Shown: positions 10,101 through 17,816 of the stretch, in pieces
Layout of the letters: each line of letters starts with the position of its first letter
Numbering within the stretch: position 1 is the stretch's first letter
Source of the DNA: Minicystis rosea
GTDB lineage: Bacteria; Myxococcota_A; Polyangia; Polyangiales; Polyangiaceae
Assembly: GCA_001931535.1 (NCBI GenBank)
Contig: CP016211.1
Coordinates: forward strand, 5,749,573 to 5,813,572
DNA length: 64,000 bases
Reading direction: 5' to 3'
Notes under the pieces: model-generated
Told to the model about the DNA's origin: nothing
Seen by the model: the letters and a program-made list of their open reading frames with translations, nothing else
The model's database searches: none
Position numbers and translations under genes: made by a program

Positions 10101-13100
10101 GCGTCACCGAATCGCTCGCCGTGGGGATGCTGCCGACGGCCACGTCGATCGCGTTTGCCCATCCCCATGCGATGGCGCCGTCCTGGCTTTGGCCACCGCG
10201 GTAGAAGACCTCGTTGTTGGCGACGATGAAGTCCTGACTCTGCGCGTGCGGGAAGCCCGCCGTCTGGCCGCTGACCGAATTGTTCGCCGGCACCGCGACC
10301 TGCGAAAACGTGCCCGTGTCGGGGTCATAGGCCATCAGCGCGGAGCTCACCGGGTGGCCCGAAGAATTGGCCGCTTGCACGCCCACGTCGGCGCCGTACG
10401 AATACGCGAGCCAGGAGAGCCCGCCGGGGAGTGAAGACGTATCGAAAATCCCAGGCGTCCAGCCCGCGCCGGTGAAGCGCCAAACCTTGCTGCCCGCGGC
10501 CACGCTGGTGTTGCTCACGAGCACGGGGAGCGGCGGCCACGCGCTCGCGCCCGCCTCTGCGGCGGTCACCGTGCGCGCGTCGCTCTGCGTGTCGGTGAAC
10601 GCATAGGCGTTGGTCCAACGCACGATGTAGAGCGTGAACGAGCCCTCCGTGCTCGCCGTCGGCCCAGCGGAAGTGGCCACGGTGAAAGCCGCTATGGAGG
10701 CATCACCCGCCCACACCATGCGCCCATCGTTCTCGTTCAGGCTGAACCCGTTGTAGACGAGCGTGCCCGTGGGGTCGTGGAAGACGCCATGTTCATCGAG
10801 GTAGCTCACCGACAGCGTGCCGCGGCTGTCGAGCGCGTCGATGGCCATGGTGAGGTAATATTCGTCGTGCGCGAGCACCTCGAGCTGCTCGGTGCTGCCC
10901 GTGATCACCGGCGCGTCGAGACCGCTCCAACCATTCGTCTGCCAGCGATGGACATACCGATACAGATCCCACGTGGTGCCATCGGCACCATCGGTGGCCG
11001 TGACCGCGACGAGGAAGCGCGCGCCGGCCGCGAACGAGACGCTGGTGACGCCGGAATACGTGACGTAGGGCTTACCGTCATTGTCGAGCGCCTGCCAGAA
11101 GGCTTGTCGGTGCGGATCGCGGTTGAAGAGGTAGAGATAGGGGACGCCGCCCGCCGTGAGCGTGAGCGCGAAGGTGTCTTGGGTCGCGAAGAAGCCCAGG
11201 GTCGAAGGGTCGAAAGCATCGCCGGTGTAGAGCGCTTCGCGATCGATCGTCCAGCGCTGCCAGCGCCCCACCCAGGTGTGCACCATGAGCGTCATCATGC
11301 TGCATGCGCTGTTGGTCCACACGCTGACGACATAGTCCGAACCATAAAAGATGTACGGAACCGCGTTGTCGCCGAGGAGCGCGTGCGGGGCGGCGATCAC
11401 CTGTTGCCGGCGGCACACGTGCAGATCCTCGGCGGCATAGGTGAACCGCCCTCCCCCGCCCTGCGGGAAGACGATGCTCTTGATCGCGCCCAGATTCGGC
11501 CCTTGGGTCGCCCAATGGTAGTCGAAGCGATACCCCGGTTGCGCCACGCCCGCGCCGTTCACCGGCGTGATGGCGACGAGATAGCTTTTGCACATCGCGG
11601 CCGCGAGCGGGCCCGTCGGGTTCGCCCCCGCGGCGACGGAAACGGTGCTGCTCGTGAGCCCGCTCGCCGCCTGGAACGTCACCATCGCCGTCGTCAAATC
11701 AGCCGCCCCCGGGCGCGCGCTGAGCTGCAACGCCGCGCTGCCTTCGTCGGTCACGCTGCCGGGCGTGGCCAATGCGGTGAGCGACGGTGAATCGTCACAA
11801 GCTCGCTGCAAGAGCTGGAGCGCCTCGACGGCGCTCGTCCCGCGCGGCACCGGTACCTCGACCGTCGCGCTCCCGTTGCTCACCGCGACGGCCACGCGAA
11901 GAACGGTATCGTCCGTCGCCTGGCCCGAGAGCTGGAGCGACACGCCCGCCGGCTGCCACATGACGTTGGTGGGCGGCGCATAGGTGAACGCATATCCATA
12001 AAGGGTGGTGCCGTCGGCCGCGCTCACCGTCACGCGATCGAGGAGCTGCGTCTCGTAGCGATCCTGATATGCATTGGGATCGTCGATGCCCGTGGGGAGC
12101 GTGCCCGGCGCGCTCGCGGGCGAAAGCACCTTGTGCGGATCGACGTACTCCTGCGCCGTCGCGGTGTACGTCTTGTTCTTGTATGCGAAGCTCACGGTGC
12201 GGCCATAGGGGTCCGTGATCGTGCCGATGTAACAAGCCTTGGTGTACGGGAGCCCGCCCGTGCCCACGAGCTGCTCCGAGCCGCCGCCGAGGACACCGTC
12301 CGTGCGATCGAAGCTGTTGTAAGCGTACGTGATGCGGTTGCCCCAGCGGTCGATTTGCACCGAGAGATTCCACCCCGTCGCGTATTGCGTCTGCCCCGTG
12401 GTGACCGTGCTGCTGCCCGTCCAGCTCCCGGAAGCGCCGCCCCATTTGACGCCCCAGATGACGCTGTTTCCGCTGCTCGTCGCATAGGAATAGCCGGACA
12501 CCGTCGACTTGCCGCCGCCGAGCACTTTGACGTTGCCGCTGTCGTCCGTGATCTCCCAGCGCTCGAAGGGCGCATAATAGGCGATGCGCCAGAATTGATA
12601 GCTCTGGAGCTGGAAGAGCGCGCCGCCGTCGAGCACGTGGAGCGCGGCGGGATCGCCTTCGAGGCTGAGCACGTAAAGGTGCTCGCACACGTCGTCTTGC
12701 ACCTGCCATGGCCCATTGCCCGAGAGCGTGGCCGAGGCGCTGAGCGGTAGACCGGCGGCGAGGAACGCAGTCACCAGCGCTGCCGGGACGGTGCCCGGAA
12801 CCAGGGAGTCCGCGAGGGTCGCGGAGAGCGAGGCGCGCAGCCAAGGCTCCTCGGTGGGGATGAGCGGGCTCGAGACGCCACTGCCCTGATAGTTGTAGGT
12901 GACCGCGGACGGCGAGAGCGCGCCTTCGGTCTGCAAAAGGATCTGCTCGACAGGCAGGCTCCACCCCACGCCCAGCGTGCCCGTCGGTTGATCGACGTTC
13001 CACCCCGTGACGGCTTGCCAGACGTTGCTCTGGAGGAAGAGCGCGATCTGCACGGAGAGATCGCTCGTGCCCGAGCTGTCGTCGAGCTGCACGATGGGCA

Positions 13101-13215
13101 GTTGGTAATTCACGTCCCCGCGGAACAGATTGACCGCGTTGCTCAAGCTGCCTGTGCTGGAAGAGCTGAATTGATTGCTGTTGAGAGCCGGCGTGCCGTT
13201 GGAAGCGCTTCGCAT
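4144..13215 (-). CDS. Giant Rhs/YD-repeat protein with carbohydrate-binding-like modules and a variable C-terminal tail
   Basis: 3023 residues with no signal peptide; GAGGAATCATC precedes the ATG. The N-terminus (FRGDVNYQLPI, TLGVGWSLPVEQ) is the opening typical of large RHS shells. About 640-1100 is beta-rich and propeller-like. A CBM4/9-like jelly roll sits at about 1558-1705 (SGFEQNEDLSAWTF, then ELWIDDVRFSP), and a LamG-like module at about 1858-1960. Classical YD repeats occur near 2220-2270 (TTTLYDAAGNRRFVQDAEG). The RHS core ends at about 2690-2793 with ARLYDPALGRFSAPDP and LVDPTGEL. The last 230 residues are unrelated to RHS: Gly/Ala-rich hydrophobic segments followed by a basic, aromatic end. 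In polymorphic toxins the shell encapsulates a C-terminal toxin released by autoproteolysis at this boundary. Here the effector activity is not recognisable. Two beta-rich genes precede it in the same orientation. Confidence 0.85.
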   Translation of the reverse strand: MRSASNGTPALNSNQFSSSSTGSLSNAVNLFRGDVNYQLPIVQLDDSSGTSDLSVQIALFLQSNVWQAVTGWNVDQPTGTLGVGWSLPVEQILLQTEGALSPSAVTYNYQGSGVSSPLIPTEEPWLRASLSATLADSLVPGTVPAALVTAFLAAGLPLSASATLSGNGPWQVQDDVCEHLYVLSLEGDPAALHVLDGGALFQLQSYQFWRIAYYAPFERWEITDDSGNVKVLGGGKSTVSGYSYATSSGNSVIWGVKWGGASGSWTGSSTVTTGQTQYATGWNLSVQIDRWGNRITYAYNSFDRTDGVLGGGSEQLVGTGGLPYTKACYIGTITDPYGRTVSFAYKNKTYTATAQEYVDPHKVLSPASAPGTLPTGIDDPNAYQDRYETQLLDRVTVSAADGTTLYGYAFTYAPPTNVMWQPAGVSLQLSGQATDDTVLRVAVAVSNGSATVEVPVPRGTSAVEALQLLQRACDDSPSLTALATPGSVTDEGSAALQLSARPGAADLTTAMVTFQAASGLTSSTVSVAAGANPTGPLAAAMCKSYLVAITPVNGAGVAQPGYRFDYHWATQGPNLGAIKSIVFPQGGGGRFTYAAEDLHVCRRQQVIAAPHALLGDNAVPYIFYGSDYVVSVWTNSACSMMTLMVHTWVGRWQRWTIDREALYTGDAFDPSTLGFFATQDTFALTLTAGGVPYLYLFNRDPHRQAFWQALDNDGKPYVTYSGVTSVSFAAGARFLVAVTATDGADGTTWDLYRYVHRWQTNGWSGLDAPVITGSTEQLEVLAHDEYYLTMAIDALDSRGTLSVSYLDEHGVFHDPTGTLVYNGFSLNENDGRMVWAGDASIAAFTVATSAGPTASTEGSFTLYIVRWTNAYAFTDTQSDARTVTAAEAGASAWPPLPVLVSNTSVAAGSKVWRFTGAGWTPGIFDTSSLPGGLSWLAYSYGADVGVQAANSSGHPVSSALMAYDPDTGTFSQVAVPANNSVSGQTAGFPHAQSQDFIVANNEVFYRGGQSQDGAIAWGWANAIDVAVGSIPTASDSVTLVDQAPNFLAYTQTVGTAEEATVALLQNGHVVRAETLRGTYNAAELTSPAPGQQPAGPSTITLYADEGSGLFSQAQRYTIHRFAGEDIQGMIRAFPVISMEVFNGYGDEQWTAYAYDTKSASCDSSGEVVKYYRSTTYPGSRDAESARYGRKVSVYLNDLFASGYSMLDGQQLQQISFAGATLFAVPFQPGYGLDPAAAPNQPPVSIADTPALASLAALFANLRTPPLSSQATLQYVLLTVPAATAECAHELLPSQWAEEEVGYRYWVIEDPGTGMSYNLDCSFDPEDPGALKGYVGRVVQSQSSAWALYTARAAGPRSAAVVPLHGAFARNVASTSTTDGVPLVRSLGYVAAGLSAPLSSGIVCEAWSSYGIDGVAVSYAQTTTYGAQIYPALYGANVLSPVAELLTQAQKDGGSRYQISAKASDWKVWPGPDGLSILDLAGTWNYRGDTTQSAVFPFGTTPSTDDWQVDLIVSARDARGNVAETRDAAGAVRSVVRDFANGRYVGQVPLVVTDNASSSGDEAAASGFEQNEDLSAWTFSGGAALDDTIAHTGTQSLHLPAGGSASRAPLTPVGNERVYLVSTWYRIGGSAPATGAGWVVTVSQGDTAVGDPITIPFSGPAGVWGYAQAPIDLAAYHRLAGSEAALSISLSTTMGDAPELWIDDVRFSPRDGSLEMLVHDPATSRPIARLNGTNRVTRITYGSTEQPVCHVGFGDQVRNIDTQWRSLGDDWAGYLAWLGGQTAPLPATPLSHRFDPAAPNASLSVKCQHGGSLVTARDGDAWQKVWKPSDAGAWTLVSGALIHASSTSSDTLSAKGTTIDYAVYVELGDPSAPMKPVTLGTGFQLEVGTAAAVTWNGSQWTLSIGSGAPIESLRPVSGSPSSILLVLTGTREKSGAEGSWLLFFQDGQLLFGQAVTVSGAPALVTGANAVALRNLVLAHGPSLQWQLQDGAGVTRQSHMLSGAGYLVSQVIRDALGKEVVKTKSIPGTFGHGADLPALAYRDALVDTEAFRVSLGGSGEMHGDVNVYYDGSDPAGGRTDDGHYPYSRRRLEDSPLQRTVEVGEAGAAYAIIDPFTSAPSSRNTIQWTYGNNASITLPFPSLPAGQFQVVSRRERTGVVESTVKDNQSQRIGQAVSPAPGSGMSGGPTLGCVLDFDNRGAFTTTYLPNAHQAFADAPAQVVTTQYDPLMRIVQHTSPDAGQTTTLYDAAGNRRFVQDAEGAAKGYFAFFVYDVRGREIAGGIVSGDLDLAQNHLDSPGWPLHGGGDTVFALQTQRFYDGDGHDPNSAGQLVEGVTRTGQSVVSGADAFAAVASRFTWDDHGNLVSSRTVTKWLDGQGLDGDFTMGFSYDNLDQLASITYPTLSGVDFTTVRYLVDGFDKLRAIADDEGRGIAAFRYDAMGQAVSSAEVAKAITGTRSYDSAGTQLGLTDTGNGAVFSSQQTLLDDGTLQTQTDSLTVPAGSSVPAKSTAVTFGYDGINRLTSATPGEDTGPGQGFSYTDERGIVDLNGNVRAVTGANAGRFAVDRNRVVGAVWGDGSTTTRYTYLANGVLAGRVSSPAPPAHLPDWQCAVVEGGILPATITVGSTTLELAYDIRGHRVGKRSIEKGVHARTTLSVPGKHRPFAQVSSDGTAVAFVYGAHEIVAMSQGGARYAVATDQLGSVRAVFDTSGAVVASYDYLAYGAPASPPSEPSSNWLPLRFTGAELDVETGLYNFNARLYDPALGRFSAPDPQQEYASPYVYVGGLPNRLVDPTGELTQGEALLIDVGLAVIGIGLAVGLPEDIPFLSWAVAGMFTGAASSGALNVLTLPKNWSSTSFWASLAFGGFMGIISGGFIGGWVGKEAPITDDALRAAGFDKETGVFAAGGEQAESTWGKTKAVGKDIYTERLKKRRPAYAWGYAIQGLAVVTNFVGAKNQTVAGVKSIGEFFLYPAYGFVMAHPLTFMSSMGAAAKPIYMGKTKKWWREGSGETSPLLETGMAADFFVAL

Positions 13216-13330
13216 GATGATTCCTCGATCGATGGGGCGGTCGGAAGATGGAGCTCGAGCGCACGGCCGCGGCAGAGAGGCGGCCGTCGTCCGCGCGGCG
13301 GCGGAGAGGCCGCCGCGCGGAGCGCGAAGC

Positions 13331-14605
13331 TCACGACGTGTACGTGTATTGATCGGCGGTCACCACCGCGGAGATCCCCGACGTGGTGAGGACACGGACA
13401 TCCACGGCGCCCGTCGCGGCGCCGGCGGGAACCGTGGCCGTCACGGTCCCATCACCGTTCATCGAGACGTTCGTCGCCGGCATGCCACCGAAGCGGACCA
13501 TTTCGACGTTCGTGAGGTTCTGCCCGCTGATCGTCACCGTGCCTCCGCCGGCGAGCGGGCCCGAGCTCGGGCTCACCGCCGTGACGATCGGACCGGCGAG
13601 CGCCAGATAGAGGTACGTGACGCCATAAGACGCCGCATCAATCTGGGCCGTGCTGTGGTCTTCGTTGACACCGACCAGGCTGAGCGTCGAGGTGAACGAG
13701 AAGCCGCCCGAGGCCCCGAGCGTCACGCCGGAGGCGCCGAACTCCATGCTATCGAAGAGCGGGCCGTCCTCTTGATCGTCTCCGGTGATCCGGAATTGGA
13801 GATAGTACGATTGGACGAAGACACCGACCTGGGTGAGCGGAATCGACTGCCACGCGGCGGGGAGCGCCGGCGTCACCGTGCCATTCGGGGCCATGATGCT
13901 GGTGACGAAGCCCGGGAGCACCTCCGTCGCGGTCGTGGACAGCGCGATGAGGCCGATGTCGACCGTGTTGGCCGCGGAGTATTCGTTGCTGACGCCGGAG
14001 TAATCATCGTTGTCGCCGGAGATGACCTGCGCGCTCGCCACCGGGAAGGCCTGTGTCGAGGTCGAATAGGGGGTCATCGCCGCGCCCGCAGCCGCGCCGA
14101 TGCCGTACAGGCTGGACTGCTCGGTCGTGGGCGCGAGCGAGAGCGCGAATCCGGCGAGCACACCCGCGTTGACCCGGGCGATGCCCTGGATTCCATAACC
14201 GCTCGTGTCGGGCGCCTGCGACGTGATCGCGCCCGTGGTGTTGGCCATCGCGAGCATCACGCTCGTGGGCGTGACCGCCGGATTGGTGGAGCTCGCGTTG
14301 GGATCGACCCACGCGAGCACGGTGATGGACAGCGTCGCGCTCACCTCGCCTTCGTACGGATCGAACGGCAGCGTCTGATCACCGTACATGACGCTGGGCG
14401 TGAGGGTGATGGTGCCACTCTGGTTGTCGGTCTCGACCGAGATGGACACCTTGATGCCGCCGAAACCCAGCGTGTCCTCGGAGCTCGAGAGCGAGAACGA
14501 GGTGATACCGTACATCCACGATCCCAAGCCTCCCTGCTCGCCGTAGGCGAAGACGAGGGGCGAGCCACCGGTCGTGAATTGCTGCGTCTGCATGAAGAAT
14601 CCCAT
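13331..14605 (-). CDS. Beta-rich protein with C-terminal IPT/TIG domain
   Basis: 424 residues with no signal peptide or membrane segment; AGAAGGAG lies upstream of the ATG. The first ~330 residues are a Ser/Thr/Gly-rich beta protein that resembles the upstream 329-residue protein in order: an ITVLAWVDPN block (VLAWVST there), a GFALSLAP block, a VDIGLIALS block and a YYLQFRITGDD block. The last ~80 residues form an Ig-like IPT/TIG domain (VTAVSPSSGPLAGGGTVTIS, then GTVTATVPAG). IPT/TIG domains usually mediate binding at surfaces. It lies between its paralogue and the Rhs gene with a 115-bp gap, so it is probably produced with both. The biological role is unknown. A structural adaptor or receptor-binding component for the Rhs protein is my inference. 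Confidence 0.7.
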   Translation of the reverse strand: MGFFMQTQQFTTGGSPLVFAYGEQGGLGSWMYGITSFSLSSSEDTLGFGGIKVSISVETDNQSGTITLTPSVMYGDQTLPFDPYEGEVSATLSITVLAWVDPNASSTNPAVTPTSVMLAMANTTGAITSQAPDTSGYGIQGIARVNAGVLAGFALSLAPTTEQSSLYGIGAAAGAAMTPYSTSTQAFPVASAQVISGDNDDYSGVSNEYSAANTVDIGLIALSTTATEVLPGFVTSIMAPNGTVTPALPAAWQSIPLTQVGVFVQSYYLQFRITGDDQEDGPLFDSMEFGASGVTLGASGGFSFTSTLSLVGVNEDHSTAQIDAASYGVTYLYLALAGPIVTAVSPSSGPLAGGGTVTISGQNLTNVEMVRFGGMPATNVSMNGDGTVTATVPAGAATGAVDVRVLTTSGISAVVTADQYTYTS

Positions 14606-14634
14606 GTTCTTCTCCTTCTCTCGGTGACGTCGCC

Positions 14635-15624
14635 TCAGGCGAACTGGACGAGGACCTGGGCGGTCAGGGCCGCGGTGTCGATGTACGTGTTGGAGCCGCG
14701 ATCACCCCAGATGTTGAAATAGAGACTCCATGTCTGCGTGCCGCTCTCGGTGATCGGGAACGTCGTGCCGCCGGGGAAGCCCGGGCCGCCCGTGACGCCG
14801 GCGGCGAGCTCGGCGATCTGCGCCGTGGAGCTGTTCTTGAAGCTCGCCGAGAAGGACTCGATGAGCGGAACGGCGGCGACGATCTTGGTGAAGCCGCTCG
14901 GGATGTCGATCGTGGCGGAGAGCGTGCCGGAGATACCGCTCTTCTCGTTGGCATCGTTGAACGACGCGGTCGCGCTCACGAGCGCGAGACCGCTCACGGC
15001 GCTGGTGAACGACACCAGCCCGACGTCGGCGAAGCTGTCCGGCGCCGTGCTGTCGCCTTGCAAACTGGTGGTCGACTCCAGCGTCAGCGCGGTCCCATTC
15101 TCCACGCTGCTGCTGGCCGAGACGGAGAGGCCGTTGAGATCGACCGCGTCATCCGAGAAGGACGCGGCGAAGCCCGTGAGGAAGGCTTTGTACGTGGCCG
15201 CCGAGTTGATGGTGACCGGCGCGGGCGCGTCGCTCTGGATGCCATACGCGTTGAGGAGCTGGAGCGTTTGGCTCGCCGGAACGCTCGTCGACACCCACGC
15301 GAGGACGCTGGCCGTGAGCGTGCTCGTGCGCCCACTGACGTCCTGAGACTCGGAGCCCGCGCTCCCGTTGCCATCGCTCAAAAGGAGCTGCGGCGTGACG
15401 AGCACCGTGTCCCCAACCAGGTTGGGGACGAGCCGCACCGCGACCTGTCCGACGGGCTCGGAGTCGTGGCTCGAGTCGGTGGCGAAGCGCAGGTCGAAGG
15501 AGCTGAGCGCGACGGCATACGAGATGATGGCGCCGCCGCCGCTGAGATCGAACGTGAATGGCAGTGTCTGTCCGAACACGATGTTCGGAGAGCTCATGGT
15601 CTGGGTAATGACTTGAAGCGCCAT
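14635..15624 (-). CDS. Beta-rich protein, paralogue of the IPT/TIG protein
   Basis: 329 residues starting MALQVITQTMSSPN. This ATG is chosen because AAGGAGA lies about 10 bases upstream; an earlier in-frame start lacks a site. There is no signal peptide, no transmembrane helix and no cysteine. Composition is rich in Ser, Thr, Ala and Gly with alternating hydrophobics, as in beta-sandwich or fibre proteins. It shares blocks in the same order with the next gene (SVLAWVSTS, GFAASFSDD, ADVGLVSFT, WSLYFNIWGD) but lacks the IPT/TIG domain. It is the first gene of the three-gene cassette ending in the Rhs protein. I know no named family for it. Confidence 0.7.
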   Translation of the reverse strand: MALQVITQTMSSPNIVFGQTLPFTFDLSGGGAIISYAVALSSFDLRFATDSSHDSEPVGQVAVRLVPNLVGDTVLVTPQLLLSDGNGSAGSESQDVSGRTSTLTASVLAWVSTSVPASQTLQLLNAYGIQSDAPAPVTINSAATYKAFLTGFAASFSDDAVDLNGLSVSASSSVENGTALTLESTTSLQGDSTAPDSFADVGLVSFTSAVSGLALVSATASFNDANEKSGISGTLSATIDIPSGFTKIVAAVPLIESFSASFKNSSTAQIAELAAGVTGGPGFPGGTTFPITESGTQTWSLYFNIWGDRGSNTYIDTAALTAQVLVQFA

Positions 15625-15792
15625 CGATGGAGTCTCCTTGTCGCGCGGCACGTGCGACGCGCCGGCAACACCCCATTCGCAATGGCCGTGCCCATCACCA
15701 TTCTCGTGTTTTCAAGCCGAGCGCTCTTCGCGGGTCGACGCAATGCCACTGGGAATCGCGGCGCTTTCGGCGATCGCGCTTCGGGCCCGCGT

Positions 15793-15850
15793 CGGGCACG
15801 TGCCCGGCACGCGTCGGGCACACTTCGGGCACGTGCCCGATGCGGGCACG
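15793..15850. repeat. Clustered GGGCACGTGCC-type palindromic repeats
   Basis: The 369-bp spacer (15625-15993) between the Rhs cassette and the VOC gene contains two perfect GGGCACGTGCCC palindromes at about 15793 and 15828, and partial copies (GGCACGCG, GGGCACAC, GGGCACGAG) between and after them. The same motif occurs as three tandem copies at 60952-60985. I see no gene in the spacer. Short reading frames here are by-products of the repeat. Confidence 0.6.
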
Positions 15851-15993
15851 AGGCATCGCTTCATGAAGGGCCCGTAGGCCCTCCCGACTGTGAAGGTGGC
15901 TCGATGGCTGGATCGCCAGCCGAGCAAGAAGGTGGGATCAGCGCGCAGCGTGCCTTTGCGGCTCGGCGTCACGCCCCAGAGGGGGCGCGAAAT

Positions 15994-16440
15994 TCAGGTG
16001 CTCTCGGCCAGCGCGGCGACGGCGGCGCCGTCGAGCGCGTAGGGCTCGTCGTATGCGACGCGCCGTTCGACGAGCTGGATCAACATGCCGCCGGAGGTGC
16101 GGGGATCGACGAACACCTCGCGCAGGCCGGGCGCGGTCTCGACGGGTGTCCCGAGCATCGCGAAGCCGCGCGTGCCGAGCTCGGCCATGGTGCCGTCGAG
16201 ATCGTCGACCCGGAGGGCGAGGTGGTGATAGCCGGGCCCGTGACGGCGCATGTGATCGTCGACCGGGCCGGGGCCCGTGGGGGCGTTGACGTGAATCTCG
16301 GCCTCACCGACACGGAAGGAGCGAATCGCCATGCCGGGGAGCGCGAGCGTGGCCACGGGCTCGGCGCCGAAGAGCCGCTTCAAAGCTTCGGCGGCCGCGT
16401 CCGCGTCCGGCACGATGGCGGTGATGTGATCGAATTTCAT
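15994..16440 (-). CDS. VOC-family protein, methylmalonyl-CoA epimerase-like
   Basis: 148 residues from the ATG at 16440. A GTG at 16449 that overlaps the upstream stop (GTGA) is an equally possible start. The N-terminus MKFDHITAIVPDADAA, the central HHLALRVDDLD and the terminal GGMLIQLVE are the beta-alpha-beta landmarks of the glyoxalase/VOC superfamily. They supply the expected metal ligands (His of FDH, second His in the HH pair, Glu of QLVE). The closest familiar pattern is methylmalonyl-CoA epimerase (EC 5.1.99.1), but dioxygenases and lyases share the fold. It is coupled to a KAS III-like gene, so a CoA-linked substrate is plausible. Confidence 0.75.
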   Translation of the reverse strand: MKFDHITAIVPDADAAAEALKRLFGAEPVATLALPGMAIRSFRVGEAEIHVNAPTGPGPVDDHMRRHGPGYHHLALRVDDLDGTMAELGTRGFAMLGTPVETAPGLREVFVDPRTSGGMLIQLVERRVAYDEPYALDGAAVAALAEST

Positions 16441-16445
16441 GGCCC

Positions 16446-17546
16446 TCACCAGCGAATCGCCGCAGCTGCGTAGGTGTATCCGGCGGCCGGGCCGAAGAGC
16501 AGGACGTTGCTCCCGCGCTTGATGCGGCCGCTCCGGCGCGCTTCGTAAATGGACGCGGGGATGCCGACGGAGTTGATGCAGGCGTATTCCTCGAACGTGT
16601 CGTAGGCGACGCCGTCCTCGAGCGAGAGCACGTCTTCCATGAAGGCCTTGTTCCAGCTCATCGGTTGATGCGCGATGAAGGTCTCGAGATCGTCACTGCG
16701 CATCCCCGCGCGCTGGAGCGCCTCGTCACAGACCGTCTTGGCGTTTCCGGCGATCTCCGACATCACCTCTTCTTGGAGGGCGGGGTCGAAGCGGATCTGG
16801 AGACGCTCCGGCGATCGCTCCCACCAGCGCGCCGGCGGCTCGCCGCCGGGCGTCCCCCACGCGAGGCGGATGGCGCCGTGGAGCCGGCCGTCCGTGCGCC
16901 ACGACACGGCCATTTCGGTGCCGGGCGAAGGGCCGAGGACGAAGGCACTGGCCAGATCGGCGTCCTGGATGTTGGTCGAGGAGGCCGGATCGCTGACCCG
17001 CGAGTAGGCCGTCGATTGCACGCAGAGGATGTGGCGGCCGAAGCCCGAGACGATCAGCGAAGAGCCCACCGTGAGGTGAATCAGCGCCGAATTGCAGATG
17101 CTGTCGATCTCCCACGCGGGCGCGTGGCGAATGCCCAGGTTGTGGGCGATGATCGCCGAGTTCTTGGGCTGGAACTGATCGGGCAGGAACGATTGCACGA
17201 GCACCGCGTCGATGTCGGCGGGCGTGAGCCCCGCGTCCGCGATGGCCTTCCGCGCGGCCTCGGTCTCGGCGTCGCTGACCTTGAGATCGTGCGGGAAGAG
17301 GCGGCGCCGCAGCGTGCCGCGATAAGGGTCACGGAAGCTCTGCTCGATGGCGGCGATGGCGCGCGGATAACGATCCGGCGACAGCACCATGCCGGCGATG
17401 CGGACCGTGCCGTCGTCGCCGCGCATGCCGCGATACGGGTCCTTCACCTGGGCTCGGGCGAGGTAGCGATCACCATAATGATCGTTGGTGATCACCTCCC
17501 CTTCCCAAAGTCCCATTCCCAGGATGCCGATGTCTCGAATGATCAC
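16446..17546 (-). CDS. 3-oxoacyl-ACP synthase III-like thiolase-fold enzyme
   Basis: 366 residues from a GTG at 17546 preceded by GAAGG. The frame continues upstream, but those residues are not KAS-like. A complete Cys-His-Asn catalytic triad is visible: Cys151 in EIDSICNSALIHL, His293 in TFIAHQPMSW and Asn325 in ACINSVGIPAS. The ending FGPAAGYTYAAAAIRW is the usual FabH-type glycine loop. FabH proteins (about 320 residues) start fatty acid synthesis, but longer relatives make specialised ketones, beta-lactones or acyl transfers. No ACP, FabD or polyketide gene is nearby, so a housekeeping FabH role is not supported. It is translationally coupled to the VOC-protein gene. Confidence 0.8.
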   Translation of the reverse strand: MIIRDIGILGMGLWEGEVITNDHYGDRYLARAQVKDPYRGMRGDDGTVRIAGMVLSPDRYPRAIAAIEQSFRDPYRGTLRRRLFPHDLKVSDAETEAARKAIADAGLTPADIDAVLVQSFLPDQFQPKNSAIIAHNLGIRHAPAWEIDSICNSALIHLTVGSSLIVSGFGRHILCVQSTAYSRVSDPASSTNIQDADLASAFVLGPSPGTEMAVSWRTDGRLHGAIRLAWGTPGGEPPARWWERSPERLQIRFDPALQEEVMSEIAGNAKTVCDEALQRAGMRSDDLETFIAHQPMSWNKAFMEDVLSLEDGVAYDTFEEYACINSVGIPASIYEARRSGRIKRGSNVLLFGPAAGYTYAAAAIRW

Positions 17547-17816
17547 AAGAAACCTTCGTGCGGTAGAGGGTAGAGCGGCCGGGCGCAGCGCGCGCCCAGC
17601 ATCATGGTAGGTGGGGAAGCGCGCCGCGCAGAACGAGGCTCCGAACGCCGGAGACGCGCTGGAATCGAGGCTCGGCGCGTGGAGCGCGGCACCGTCGCAC
17701 AGCACTGTGCGGAGAACTGCCCCGCTGGGCGTTCGATGCAGAATGGTAATGGGGTTGCGCCTCGCCCCGGGACGAAGATGCCTTCGGGCGAAGCGACGCC
17801 GATGCCCGGCTTCGAG

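Noticed and set aside
15793..15850. GGGCACGTGCC cluster as a CRISPR-like array
   Set aside because: Units are short, partly abutting, and have no uniform spacers; no cas genes are present.
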